From NCBI GenBank assembly GCA_035352715.1, contig DAOPYE010000109.1, forward strand, positions 1 through 7,378: a stretch of 7,378 nt of DNA, written 5' to 3'. The stretch's first letter is position 1. The number at the start of each line of letters is the position of its first letter. Positions 1-6,560 of this stretch are shown here, piece by piece. Source of the DNA: DAOPYE01 sp035352715 (GTDB taxonomy: Bacteria > Acidobacteriota > Holophagae > Holophagales > Holophagaceae). The notes beneath the pieces were generated by a model that was not told the DNA's origin, searched no databases, and worked only from the letters and a program-made list of their open reading frames with translations. The position numbers and the translations under genes are program-made.

Positions 1-1141
1 CCAGGAAGAGCGCGGCCTTGAAGAAGGCGTGGGTGAAGACGTGGAACATGCCCGCGGTGAAAGCCCCGGCGCCCATGCCCATGAACATGAAGCCCAACTG
101 GCTGACGGTCGAATAGGCCAACACCTTCTTGATGTCGTACTGCGCGAGTCCCATCGACGCCGCCACCAGCGCCGTGAGCGCGCCCACGAAGAGCACGACG
201 GACAGCGCCACCGGCGCGTTCACGTAGACGAAATTCAGGCGGGCGATCATGTAGAGGCCGCTGGTCACCATGGTCGCCGCGTGAATCAGCGCGCTGACCG
301 GCGTCGGGCCCGCCATGGCGTCCGGCAACCAGACGTAGAGCGGGATCTGGGCGCTCTTGCCGCAGGCGCCCACGAACAGACAGCAGCCCGCGAGGTTGAA
401 CCACCAAGTCGGCGCATGGCTCAGGCCGAACAGCGTGATCTCGGGGCGCGCCAGCACCTCGCGCGTCATGCCCATCAGGGTGCTGAAGTCCGCGCTGCCG
501 TAGATCTGGAACAGCAGGAAGAAACCCACCAGGAAGCCGAAGTCGCCGATGCGGTTGGTGATGAACGCCTTCTTGCCCGCGGTGGCCGCGAAATCCTTCT
601 CGAAGTAGAAGCCGATGAGCAGGTAGCTGCACAGGCCGACGCCTTCCCAGCCCAGGAACATCATCAGCAGATTGGCGCCCAGCACGAGGTTGAGCATCGA
701 GAACACGAAGAGGTTCAGGTAGGCCATGAAGCGGTAGTACCGGCCGTCCTCGCGCTCCTCCGCCATGTAGCCCGTGGAAAAGAGGTGGATCAGGAAGCCC
801 ACGCCCGTCACCAGCAGCGCCATCGCGCCCGAAAGCGGATCAAAGCGGTACGCCCATGAGACCGTGTTGTGCGTCAGGCCATCCAGGACGTGCGCGCCGC
901 CGAAATCCACCCAGGTCCACAGCTCCTGGATGATCACGCGCCCTTCGGAGGGCTGTCGCATCAGGACGATGAAATAGAACAGCGAGAGAGCGAAGGCGAT
1001 GCCGACGCTGCCCAGCGCCAAGGCATCCACCAGCTTCGTGTTGCGCGCGCGACGCCCCGTGGCGCCGTTGATCAGCGCGCCAAAGACCGGCAGGAATGCG
1101 ATCAGCCAGAGAAGAGAACCGTGAAGGGGACCGTGGATCAT
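1..1141 (-). CDS. nuoL: NADH-quinone oxidoreductase subunit L, C-terminus beyond window
   Basis: Antiporter-like subunit at the far end of the complex I membrane arm; it is thought to couple quinone reduction to proton translocation. The frame is open for 380 codons from ATG at 1141 to the window edge, about 60% of a usual 600-680 residue NuoL, so the lateral helix is out of view. Expected landmarks are present: LGWEGVGLCSYLLIGFY (163-179) with Glu166, matching E. coli Glu144; Lys262 in GKSAQIPLYVWLPDAMAGPT (261-280), matching Lys229; His287 in ALIHAATMV, matching His254; and Lys375 in HAFFKAALFL, matching Lys342. Many hydrophobic stretches indicate multiple membrane helices. The start lies 4 bp after the nuoK stop, with AAGGG upstream. 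NuoM, NuoN and Mrp antiporters are related, but the long N-terminus and the position after nuoK fit NuoL. No frameshift was seen. Confidence 0.97.
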   Translation of the reverse strand, partial: MIHGPLHGSLLWLIAFLPVFGALINGATGRRARNTKLVDALALGSVGIAFALSLFYFIVLMRQPSEGRVIIQELWTWVDFGGAHVLDGLTHNTVSWAYRFDPLSGAMALLVTGVGFLIHLFSTGYMAEEREDGRYYRFMAYLNLFVFSMLNLVLGANLLMMFLGWEGVGLCSYLLIGFYFEKDFAATAGKKAFITNRIGDFGFLVGFFLLFQIYGSADFSTLMGMTREVLARPEITLFGLSHAPTWWFNLAGCCLFVGACGKSAQIPLYVWLPDAMAGPTPVSALIHAATMVTSGLYMIARLNFVYVNAPVALSVVLFVGALTALVAASMGLAQYDIKKVLAYSTVSQLGFMFMGMGAGAFTAGMFHVFTHAFFKAALFL

Positions 1142-1145
1142 CTGC

Positions 1146-1448
1146 TCAGCCCTTCAAAAGGTCGATCTCGTCCACGCGGACGGTTTCCTTGCGGCGATAG
1201 AGCGCCACCACCAGCGCAAGGCCGATGGCGACCTCGGCCGCGGCCAGCCCCATCACCAGCAGAGCGAACGCCTGGCCGCCGACGGTGCCGCTGTGCCGCG
1301 CGAAGGCGATGAGATTCAGGTTCGCCGCGTTCAGCATCAGCTCGACACACATGAGGATGATCAGCGCGTTGCGCCGGATCAGCACCCCCAGGATGCCGAT
1401 GGAGAACAACAGAAAAGACAGGACAAGGGCGAAATTGGGGGACGGCAT
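1146..1448 (-). CDS. nuoK: NADH-quinone oxidoreductase subunit K
   Basis: Small MrpC-like membrane subunit of complex I that forms part of the chain of charged residues across the membrane arm, beside NuoJ and NuoN. The protein is 100 residues, the family's usual length, with three hydrophobic helices at about 5-24, 28-50 and 58-83. The two essential membrane glutamates sit exactly where E. coli has them: Glu36 in MCVELMLNAANLN (33-45) and Glu72 in GLAAAEVAIGLALVV (67-81). The ATG at 1448 is preceded by AGAGGTGA (1455-1462), a good ribosome binding site. It starts 16 bp after the nuoJ stop and ends 4 bp before nuoL. The gene looks complete and ordinary. An overlapping frame starting at 1458 is an Arg/Pro-rich shadow. 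Confidence 0.98.
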   Translation of the reverse strand: MPSPNFALVLSFLLFSIGILGVLIRRNALIILMCVELMLNAANLNLIAFARHSGTVGGQAFALLVMGLAAAEVAIGLALVVALYRRKETVRVDEIDLLKG

Positions 1449-1464
1449 CAGGCTTCACCTCTCA

Positions 1465-2022
1465 TCACACGCGCTCCGTCTTCGCCAGCACCACGGCCCC
1501 GACCAGCGCCACGAGCAGGATCACGGAAAGGATCTCGAAGGGCAGCAGGTAGCCCGCGAACAGGCCGCGGCTGATGGCCTGGGCGTTGTGCCCGGCCACG
1601 TCCATGCCCTGGGCGAGATCCGGGGGAAGGTTCAGGGCCTGATCCGCGCCGCGGGCGAAGCAGATGCCCCCGAACACCGCGCCGAAGGCCGCCGCCAGCA
1701 GCGCCACCAGCGGCAGCACCACGGCCATGGCTCCGCGATCATTGGCACGGCCATCCTTGCGCTTGCTCAGCTCCACCAGCATCACCACGAAGAGGAACAG
1801 CACGACGATGCCCCCGGCGTAGACCAGCACCTGCGCCATGGCCAGGAACTCGGCCTCCATGCACAGATAGCAGGCCGCGATGGAGAGCATCGTGAACAGG
1901 AAGCCGATGACGCTATGCACGGCGTTCTTCGAGAAGACCATGGCCAGGGCGCCGATCAGGGACATCACGCCGAAGATCGTAAAGAGCGCGCCCATGGGCG
2001 TTGCGAACAGTTCGTGCATCAT
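1465..2022 (-). CDS. nuoJ: NADH-quinone oxidoreductase subunit J
   Basis: Membrane subunit of complex I between the NuoH/NuoA heel and NuoK. Its third helix changes conformation in current models of proton-pumping coupling. It has 185 residues, typical for the family (about 165-200), with five hydrophobic segments near 10-30, 33-54, 60-84, 98-121 and 156-180. The conserved helix AQVLVYAGGIVVLFLFVVML (63-82), with Tyr68 and paired glycines, is the diagnostic part. The last helix begins PFEILSVILL (161-170). The start is one of two consecutive ATG codons; the first (2020-2022) shares ATGA with the nuoI stop, which implies translational coupling, and GAGGGGG lies just upstream. The loop at about 122-150 is the most variable part, as expected. 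The second ATG would shorten the protein by one residue. Confidence 0.97.
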   Translation of the reverse strand: MMHELFATPMGALFTIFGVMSLIGALAMVFSKNAVHSVIGFLFTMLSIAACYLCMEAEFLAMAQVLVYAGGIVVLFLFVVMLVELSKRKDGRANDRGAMAVVLPLVALLAAAFGAVFGGICFARGADQALNLPPDLAQGMDVAGHNAQAISRGLFAGYLLPFEILSVILLVALVGAVVLAKTERV

Positions 2023-2555
2023 CGCGCCCCCTCGTCAGAATCCTTGGCGACAACGGCTGCGGGAACAGCCTCGGCGATGGAATGCCTTCCCACGAGGCTG
2101 GGGTGATCCAGATCCGCGAGGCCCAGCGCCAGATCCTCGCGCCGGTAGGTCGCCAGCTCGAACTGGTCGTTCAGCTTGATCGCATCGAAATTGCACGCCT
2201 CGACGCAGAAGCCGCAGAACACGCAGCGCTCCATCTCGAAGTCGTAGCGCAGCGGGATGCGGGTCTTGCGCCCCTCCTTCTTGCCTGCCTCGATATGGAT
2301 GGCGTTGGTGGGACAGATCTTCTCGCAGGCCATGCAGCACACGCAGGCCAGCTCGCCTTCGGCGTTCGTCAGGAGCTGGAGGCGGCCCCGAAAGCGCGGC
2401 TTCAGCGGCGCGGGCACCTCCGGATATTCGCTCACGACATGCAGCGGCGCGGGGCGGCGGTTCGCGGTCAGGAACACGCGCAGGAACTGCTTCCCGGTCA
2501 GCGCCAGGCCTTTGGCGATCTCAGTCGGAATCAGGATCTTCAGGTATCGGTTCAT
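2019..2555 (-). CDS. nuoI: NADH-quinone oxidoreductase subunit I, 2x[4Fe-4S] ferredoxin-like
   Basis: Peripheral-arm subunit that carries electrons through clusters N6a and N6b towards N2 in NuoB. It has 178 residues, within the family range. The N-terminal amphipathic part (1-35) should lie against NuoH and NuoA. Two four-cysteine motifs are complete: Cys71-x2-Cys74-x2-Cys77-x3-Cys81-Pro and Cys111-x2-Cys114-x2-Cys117-x3-Cys121. By ferredoxin precedent each cluster uses three cysteines of one motif and the fourth of the other. Two details differ from the common pattern: an extra Cys73 inside the first motif, and Asn122 instead of Pro after the last cysteine (EACNFDAI). Neither removes a ligand. 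The start is 7 bp after the nuoH stop, with TGAGG as ribosome binding site, and the stop overlaps the nuoJ start by ATGA. The C-terminal tail (about 145-178) is variable. Confidence 0.98.
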   Translation of the reverse strand: MNRYLKILIPTEIAKGLALTGKQFLRVFLTANRRPAPLHVVSEYPEVPAPLKPRFRGRLQLLTNAEGELACVCCMACEKICPTNAIHIEAGKKEGRKTRIPLRYDFEMERCVFCGFCVEACNFDAIKLNDQFELATYRREDLALGLADLDHPSLVGRHSIAEAVPAAVVAKDSDEGAR

Positions 2556-2562
2556 CGCAGCC

Positions 2563-3765
2563 TCACCAGGCGAAGCGGATCAGGGCCGCCAGGAAGAGGT
2601 TCACGAGGGAGAGCGGCAGCAGGTATTTCCACGCCACCGCCATGATCTGGTCGTAGCGGTATCGGGGCAGCGTGCCACGCACCCAGATGAAGACGAAGAG
2701 CAGGAAGACGATCTTGCCCACGAAGAACAGCAGATTGGGCGTCCCCAGGATGGGCCAGCTTTCGGGAATCACGCGTTGCAGCCCGAAGGGCAGCAGGTGA
2801 TGCCCGCCCAGGAACAGCGTGCTGGCCATGGCGGAAACCACGATCATGTTGGTGTATTCGGCCAGGTAGAAGAACGCGAAGCGCATGGCCGAGTATTCCG
2901 TGTGGAAGCCCGCCACCAGCTCGTTCTCGGCTTCCGGCATATCGAACGGCAGGCGGTTCGTCTCGGCGAAACCACAGGTCAGGTAGATGAAGAATCCGAT
3001 GAACAGCGGGATGGACTGCAGTGGATGGATCTGCGTCAGCAACTGTCCAGAAGCATCCATCAAAGGAAGCCCCGCCAGGATGCGGGCCAGCTCGCGCAGA
3101 TTCAGGCTGCCCGCCATCACCACGGGGGCCAGCAGGCTGAGGGTCAGGGGCACTTCGTAGCTGACGATCTGCGCCGCGCTGCGCAATCCGCCCAGCAGCG
3201 GGAACTTGGAGTTCGACGCCCACCCGCCCAGCACGATGCCGTAGACGCCCACGCTGGCGATGCTGGTGACGAACAGCAGCCCCACGTTCACATCCGCCGC
3301 GGTGCCCGCGAAGGGGCATCCGCCCAGGATCGGAACCCAGTGCGGGAAGACGAACAGCACGCCGGGATAGAACGAGATCACCGCGAACACCGCCAAGGAC
3401 GCGACCATCGTGAGCCCCGGCGCGATGATGAACACCAGGCGATCCGCCTTGTCGGGAACGATGTCTTCCTTCACGAAGAGCTTCAGCACATCCGCGATGG
3501 GAAACGGCAGGCCGCGCAGGAACGACAGTACCGGCACCTTGCCCATGGCCCACATGCCGCGGTTCAGGCCGCCCGTCAGGCCATGCAGCCCGCTGGCGAT
3601 GCGCGTGGCGCCCAGGCGCACCTGCAAATACCCCAGCACCTTGCGCTCGGCGAACGTCGTGAGCGGCACCAGCACGAACACGAAGGCCGTGACCGCGATG
3701 CACTGCAGCGCAGCGATGAGCAGCGTCTGGGTCAGCGTCATTTCAGGAAATCCCGGCGCGCTCAT
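2563..3765 (-). CDS. nuoH: NADH-quinone oxidoreductase subunit H
   Basis: Membrane subunit (ND1 homologue) that joins the two arms and forms much of the quinone chamber with NuoB and NuoD. It is 400 residues, at the long end for the family. Visible landmarks are AERKVLGYLQVRLGATRI (39-56) after helix 1, ADVLKLFVKEDIVPDKAD (91-108), GWASNSKFPLLGGLRSAAQ (181-199) followed by SYE, and the acidic quinone loop ETNRLPFDMPEAENELVAG (268-286) followed by FHTEYS. WVRGTLPRYRYDQ (361-373) leads into the last helices. The TMH1-TMH2 loop is about 25 residues longer than in E. coli or mitochondrial ND1, and GATR replaces the usual GPNR. The ATG at 3765 shares ATGA with the nuoD stop and has GGGGGAG upstream. 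A later Met9 is possible but less supported. Confidence 0.97.
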   Translation of the reverse strand: MSAPGFPEMTLTQTLLIAALQCIAVTAFVFVLVPLTTFAERKVLGYLQVRLGATRIASGLHGLTGGLNRGMWAMGKVPVLSFLRGLPFPIADVLKLFVKEDIVPDKADRLVFIIAPGLTMVASLAVFAVISFYPGVLFVFPHWVPILGGCPFAGTAADVNVGLLFVTSIASVGVYGIVLGGWASNSKFPLLGGLRSAAQIVSYEVPLTLSLLAPVVMAGSLNLRELARILAGLPLMDASGQLLTQIHPLQSIPLFIGFFIYLTCGFAETNRLPFDMPEAENELVAGFHTEYSAMRFAFFYLAEYTNMIVVSAMASTLFLGGHHLLPFGLQRVIPESWPILGTPNLLFFVGKIVFLLFVFIWVRGTLPRYRYDQIMAVAWKYLLPLSLVNLFLAALIRFAW

Positions 3766-4865
3766 CGGTCAATCTCCCCCAGCACCACGTCGAGCGTTCC
3801 CACCGCCGCGATGACATCGGCCACCAGCCCGCCTTCCACCATGGGCGCCAGCGACTGGAGATTCGCAAACCCCGGCGCCCGCACATGGAAGCGGTACGGC
3901 TGCGTGCCGCCCTTCTCGCCCACCAGGTAGTAGCCCAGCTCGCCCTTGGGCGATTCGGTGGGGTGGTAGATCTCCACCACCTCGGACTTCAGCGACTTGG
4001 GCAGCTTGGCCATCACGGGGCCTTCGGGCAATCCGTCCAGGCACTGGGCGATGATGCGGCAGCTCTGCCGCAGCTCGGCCATGCGCACCAGGTAGCGTGC
4101 GTAGGTGTCGGCCTCGGTGCGCGTGGGAATCTCGAAATCCATTTCGGCGTAGGCCGCGTAGGGGAACGCCTTGCGAATGTCGTAGGCCACCCCGGCCGCC
4201 CGCAGCATCGGCCCCGTGACGCCCAGGGCGATGGCGTCCTCGGCGTTCAGCTTCGCCACGCCGATGGTGCGCTTCTTCCAGATCCGGTTTTCCGATAGCA
4301 GGGTTTCGTATTCCTCGATGCAGGCCGGGAAGCGCGCCAGGAAGGCCCGCGCGGCCTTCTCGAAACCGGCCGGCAGATCCTGTCCCAGGCCGCCGATACG
4401 GAAGGCCGTGGTGGTGAGCCGCGCTCCGCAGAAGTCCTCGAAGAGGTCCATGATCTCTTCGCGTTCGCGGAAGGTGTAGAGGAACACGGTCAGCGCGCCG
4501 ATATCCATGGCGTGCGTGCCCAGCCAGACCAGGTGCGAGGCGATGCGGTTGAACTCGGCCAGCAGCGTGCGGATGTAGTGCGCGCGCCTGGGCACGGTGA
4601 CGCCCAGGGCCTTCTCCACCGCCTCGGCCCAGCCCAGGTTGTTGCCGATGGCCGAGCAGTAATCCATGCGGTCGGTCCAGATCTGGCCCTGGAAGAAGGT
4701 CTTGTTCTCGCAGATCTTCTCGACCCCGCGATGCAGGTACCCGATCACGGGTTCGCAGCTGATCACCGTTTCGCCGTCGAGCTTGAGCTTGAGCCGCAGT
4801 ACACCGTGCGTGGACGGGTGCTGGGGGCCCATGTTGATTTCCATGTATTCCGTGCCACCGAACAT
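3762..4865 (-). CDS. nuoD: NADH-quinone oxidoreductase subunit D (49 kDa)
   Basis: Peripheral-arm subunit, related to the large subunit of [NiFe] hydrogenases, that forms the quinone headgroup pocket next to cluster N2. It has 367 residues, slightly short because only ten residues precede the signature NMGPQHPSTHGVLRL (11-25). The beta-hairpin histidines (His16, His20) and Tyr69 in TDRMDYCSAIGNN (64-76) match known quinone-site residues. Further conserved blocks are GYLHRGVEKICENKTF (42-57), RIGGLGQDLP (156-165), ESPKGELGYYLV (304-315) and the terminal GTLDVVLGEIDR. The hydrogenase metal cysteines are absent, as in all NuoD. I chose ATG 4865 because TAGGAG sits just upstream and the next gene upstream ends at 4874. 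The frame stays open to 5042, but that stretch is Arg/Gly/Pro-rich and overlaps nuoC. It is not fused to nuoC, unlike E. coli. Confidence 0.97.
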   Translation of the reverse strand: MFGGTEYMEINMGPQHPSTHGVLRLKLKLDGETVISCEPVIGYLHRGVEKICENKTFFQGQIWTDRMDYCSAIGNNLGWAEAVEKALGVTVPRRAHYIRTLLAEFNRIASHLVWLGTHAMDIGALTVFLYTFREREEIMDLFEDFCGARLTTTAFRIGGLGQDLPAGFEKAARAFLARFPACIEEYETLLSENRIWKKRTIGVAKLNAEDAIALGVTGPMLRAAGVAYDIRKAFPYAAYAEMDFEIPTRTEADTYARYLVRMAELRQSCRIIAQCLDGLPEGPVMAKLPKSLKSEVVEIYHPTESPKGELGYYLVGEKGGTQPYRFHVRAPGFANLQSLAPMVEGGLVADVIAAVGTLDVVLGEIDR

Positions 4866-4870
4866 CGCCG

Positions 4871-4876
4871 CTCCTA
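4871..4876 (-). promoter_or_regulatory. nuoD ribosome binding site overlapping nuoC stop
   Basis: TAGGAG reads on the minus strand with its first three bases forming the nuoC stop codon, 5 bp before the nuoD ATG at 4865. It supports that start over the longer open frame reaching 5042 and suggests that ribosomes finishing nuoC re-initiate on nuoD. Confidence 0.75.
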
Positions 4877-5692
4877 GTCCGCCGTGGGGATCTTGAGGTT
4901 GATGGCCGAATGGCCCGCTTGCTCCTGCGCCCGGCGCGTCAGACGGCCCGAGCGATCCTCGCGGAAGTCGATGTCGCGCTGCCCAAGGCCCGCGACGGGA
5001 TATTCCTTGCGCAGCGGGAACGCCTCCCAGTCCTCGGGGCACAGGATCCGCGTGAGATCCGGATGATTGAGGAAGCGGATGCCAAACATGTCGAAGATCT
5101 CGCGCTCGAACCAGTTCGCGCCTCGATGCACCTGCGTCGCGCTCTCCAGCTCAAATCCTTCCGGGAGGAGCACCCGCAGCCGCAGGCGCTTGGATCGGCT
5201 CAGGCTCGCCAGGTGGTAGACGACGCTGAACGCAAAATCGGACGCAGCGGGATAGTGCGTGGCCGTCTCGTCCGCCAGCATTTCGAATCTCATGGAAGGA
5301 TCCTGGCGACAGAAGCGCAGCACTTCCAGGATGCGATCCCGCGCGATCTGCGCGGTGCATTCGCCCGCCTGCTCAAAGAACTCTTCCACCGCTTCGCCGA
5401 AGACATCTTTCAGGCGCAGCAAATCGGGGTCCTGGGCCTCGGTGGGCACCGGCGCCTTCAGATCGCCCTCCGGCTTGGCCACGGGCTTCACGGGCGCTTT
5501 CGGCGCATCCTTGCCCTCGGCTTCGGCCTTCGCCTTGGCGGCTTCGTAATCCGAAAGCTGCTTCTGCCATTTGGCTTCTTCCGCGGCGGCACAGGCCTGC
5601 TGATCCGCTCGATAGGCCTCCAGACCCGGCAACGGCACCGTTTTGGGCATTTCCACGGCGCGATCGGGGCGCCCTTGCGCTTCGTTCGTCAT
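4874..5692 (-). CDS. nuoC: NADH-quinone oxidoreductase subunit C (30 kDa), N-terminally extended
   Basis: Peripheral-arm structural subunit that packs against NuoD and NuoB and has no cofactor. The 272 residues exceed a usual 150-230. The conserved core begins near LRLKDVFGEA (92-101), and the complex I 30-kDa signature is clear: FEREIFDMFGIRF (195-207), HPDLTRIL (210-217), then PEDW and PLRKEYP (226-232). Residues 1-90 are an extension: a helix-prone Ala/Lys/Glu segment (about 34-63) followed by a Pro/Lys/Ala-rich linker (64-83). The ATG at 5692 shares ATGA with the nuoB stop. A GGAGGG (5693-5698) abuts the start codon with no proper spacing, so coupled re-initiation is likely. Met15 (5650) is an alternative start without a visible binding site and would keep most of the extension. 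The open frame continues upstream to 5911, but that part is a shadow of nuoB. Confidence 0.95.
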   Translation of the reverse strand: MTNEAQGRPDRAVEMPKTVPLPGLEAYRADQQACAAAEEAKWQKQLSDYEAAKAKAEAEGKDAPKAPVKPVAKPEGDLKAPVPTEAQDPDLLRLKDVFGEAVEEFFEQAGECTAQIARDRILEVLRFCRQDPSMRFEMLADETATHYPAASDFAFSVVYHLASLSRSKRLRLRVLLPEGFELESATQVHRGANWFEREIFDMFGIRFLNHPDLTRILCPEDWEAFPLRKEYPVAGLGQRDIDFREDRSGRLTRRAQEQAGHSAINLKIPTAD

Positions 5693-6216
5693 CCCTCCAC
5701 CGCCTCGAAAACATCGCGATAACGATCCGCCATGCTGCCGCTCATGATCTTGTCCTGCAGCTTCATGAACGCGTGGATCAGCGCCTCGGGCCGCGGCGGG
5801 CAGCCGGGAATGAAGATGTCCACGGGCACGATCTTGTCCACGCCCTGAATGGTGTGATAGCTGTCGAACGGCCCGCCGGAGGTGGCGCAGGCGCCCATGG
5901 CGATCACCCACTTGGGTTCCGGCATCTGCTCATACAGCTGCTTGATGATGGGCGCCATCTTGTAGCTGACGGTGCCCGCCACGATCATGAGATCGCTCTG
6001 GCGCGGCGAGGCACGGAAGATGCCCGCGCCCAGGCGATCGAAGTCGAAGCGCGAGGCCCCGGCGGCCATCATCTCGATGGCGCAGCAGGCCAGGCCGAAG
6101 GTCATGGGCCAGACGCTGGTGGCGCGGGACCAGTTGATGACCTTCTCCACCTTGGTGGTAATGAGGATGTTTTCCAGAAGCGTCGGGCCCTGGACCGCTG
6201 ATGCGTTCACTGCCAT
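5689..6216 (-). CDS. nuoB: NADH-quinone oxidoreductase subunit B (cluster N2)
   Basis: Peripheral-arm subunit that binds the terminal [4Fe-4S] cluster N2, the direct electron donor to quinone. It has 175 residues, normal for the family. All four N2 ligand positions are present: the tandem Cys44-Cys45 in FGLACCAIEMM (40-50), Cys110 in MGACATSGG (107-115) and Cys139 in PGCPPRPEAL (137-146). RFDFDRLGAGIFRASPRQSD (56-75) and GTVSYKMAPIIKQLYEQMPE (81-100) are further family blocks. The ATG at 6216 overlaps the end of nuoA by 10 bp and has AAGGGGG upstream. The frame is open to 6435, but that extra part is Arg/Gly-rich and antiparallel to no known domain. [NiFe]-hydrogenase small subunits are related, but the cysteine pattern and operon position settle the call. 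Confidence 0.98.
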   Translation of the reverse strand: MAVNASAVQGPTLLENILITTKVEKVINWSRATSVWPMTFGLACCAIEMMAAGASRFDFDRLGAGIFRASPRQSDLMIVAGTVSYKMAPIIKQLYEQMPEPKWVIAMGACATSGGPFDSYHTIQGVDKIVPVDIFIPGCPPRPEALIHAFMKLQDKIMSGSMADRYRDVFEAVEG

Positions 6217-6560
6217 TTCAGCGCCCCCTTGGACCACAGATAGCCGTATCCGAATAGCAGCAGGAACAGGAAGATGCCCATCTCGATCAAGCCGAAGCGC
6301 CCCAGTTCCTTGGCCTGGATGGCCCAAGGCATCAGGAAGACCGTCTCCACGTCGAAGACCAGGAACAGCACGGCGATCAGGTAGTAGTGGACCGAGAGCT
6401 TGTCCCGGGCTTCCGTCTTGGGCGTGATGCCGCACTCGTAAGTGGAATTTTTCGCCGCGTTCGGCGCGTGCGGAGCCAGCAGGGCCGATAGTTTCCAGGC
6501 AATGCCGGGAAGCGCCGCGGCCAAAAGGAGCAATAACCCTATGGGGATGTATTGACGCAT
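6207..6560 (-). CDS. nuoA: NADH-quinone oxidoreductase subunit A
   Basis: First gene of the operon. NuoA (ND3 homologue) is a three-helix membrane subunit whose long loop between helices 1 and 2 lies by the quinone site and moves between active and resting forms. It has 117 residues, the normal size. Hydrophobic segments lie at about 5-29, 58-80 and 89-109. The loop contains YECGITPKTEAR (41-52) with the conserved Glu42-Cys43, and helix 2 carries FDVETVFLMPWA (69-80) with Asp70 and Glu72, matching the conserved acidic pair of E. coli NuoA. The ATG at 6560 has GGAG 11 bp upstream, a rather long spacing. Its stop lies inside the start of nuoB. The region upstream is the shared divergent intergenic space. 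Confidence 0.97.
   Translation of the reverse strand: MRQYIPIGLLLLLAAALPGIAWKLSALLAPHAPNAAKNSTYECGITPKTEARDKLSVHYYLIAVLFLVFDVETVFLMPWAIQAKELGRFGLIEMGIFLFLLLFGYGYLWSKGALKWQ

Noticed and set aside
29..859. Plus-strand open frame of 276 codons rich in His, Arg, Glu and Gln
   Set aside because: It is antisense to nuoL, whose frame is intact and carries all expected catalytic residues. The composition is that of a shadow frame.
1225..2106. Plus-strand open frame of 293 codons
   Set aside because: Antisense to nuoK and nuoJ, with His/Gln-rich low-complexity translation and no ribosome binding site that stands out.
2257..3930. Plus-strand open frame of 557 codons
   Set aside because: It lies antisense across nuoH and parts of nuoI and nuoD, all of which have clear family motifs. 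Its translation is rich in Gln, His, Arg and Glu with no recognisable domain, typical of the opposite strand of a high-GC gene.
4866..5042. N-terminal extension of nuoD by 59 residues
   Set aside because: The frame is open, but the added residues are Gly/Pro/Arg-rich and overlap the conserved end of nuoC. A proper ribosome binding site sits directly before 4865.
4910..5722. Plus-strand open frame of 270 codons
   Set aside because: Antisense to nuoC, with no family motif. The minus strand carries the complete 30-kDa signature.
5693..5911. N-terminal extension of nuoC to 5911
   Set aside because: The extra part is Arg/Gly/His-rich and covers the conserved C-terminal third of nuoB in another frame. 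The ATGA junction at 5689-5692 is the better start.
6217..6435. N-terminal extension of nuoB to 6435
   Set aside because: It would overlap most of nuoA with an Arg/Gly/Pro-rich translation, while the usual NuoB N-terminus begins at 6216.
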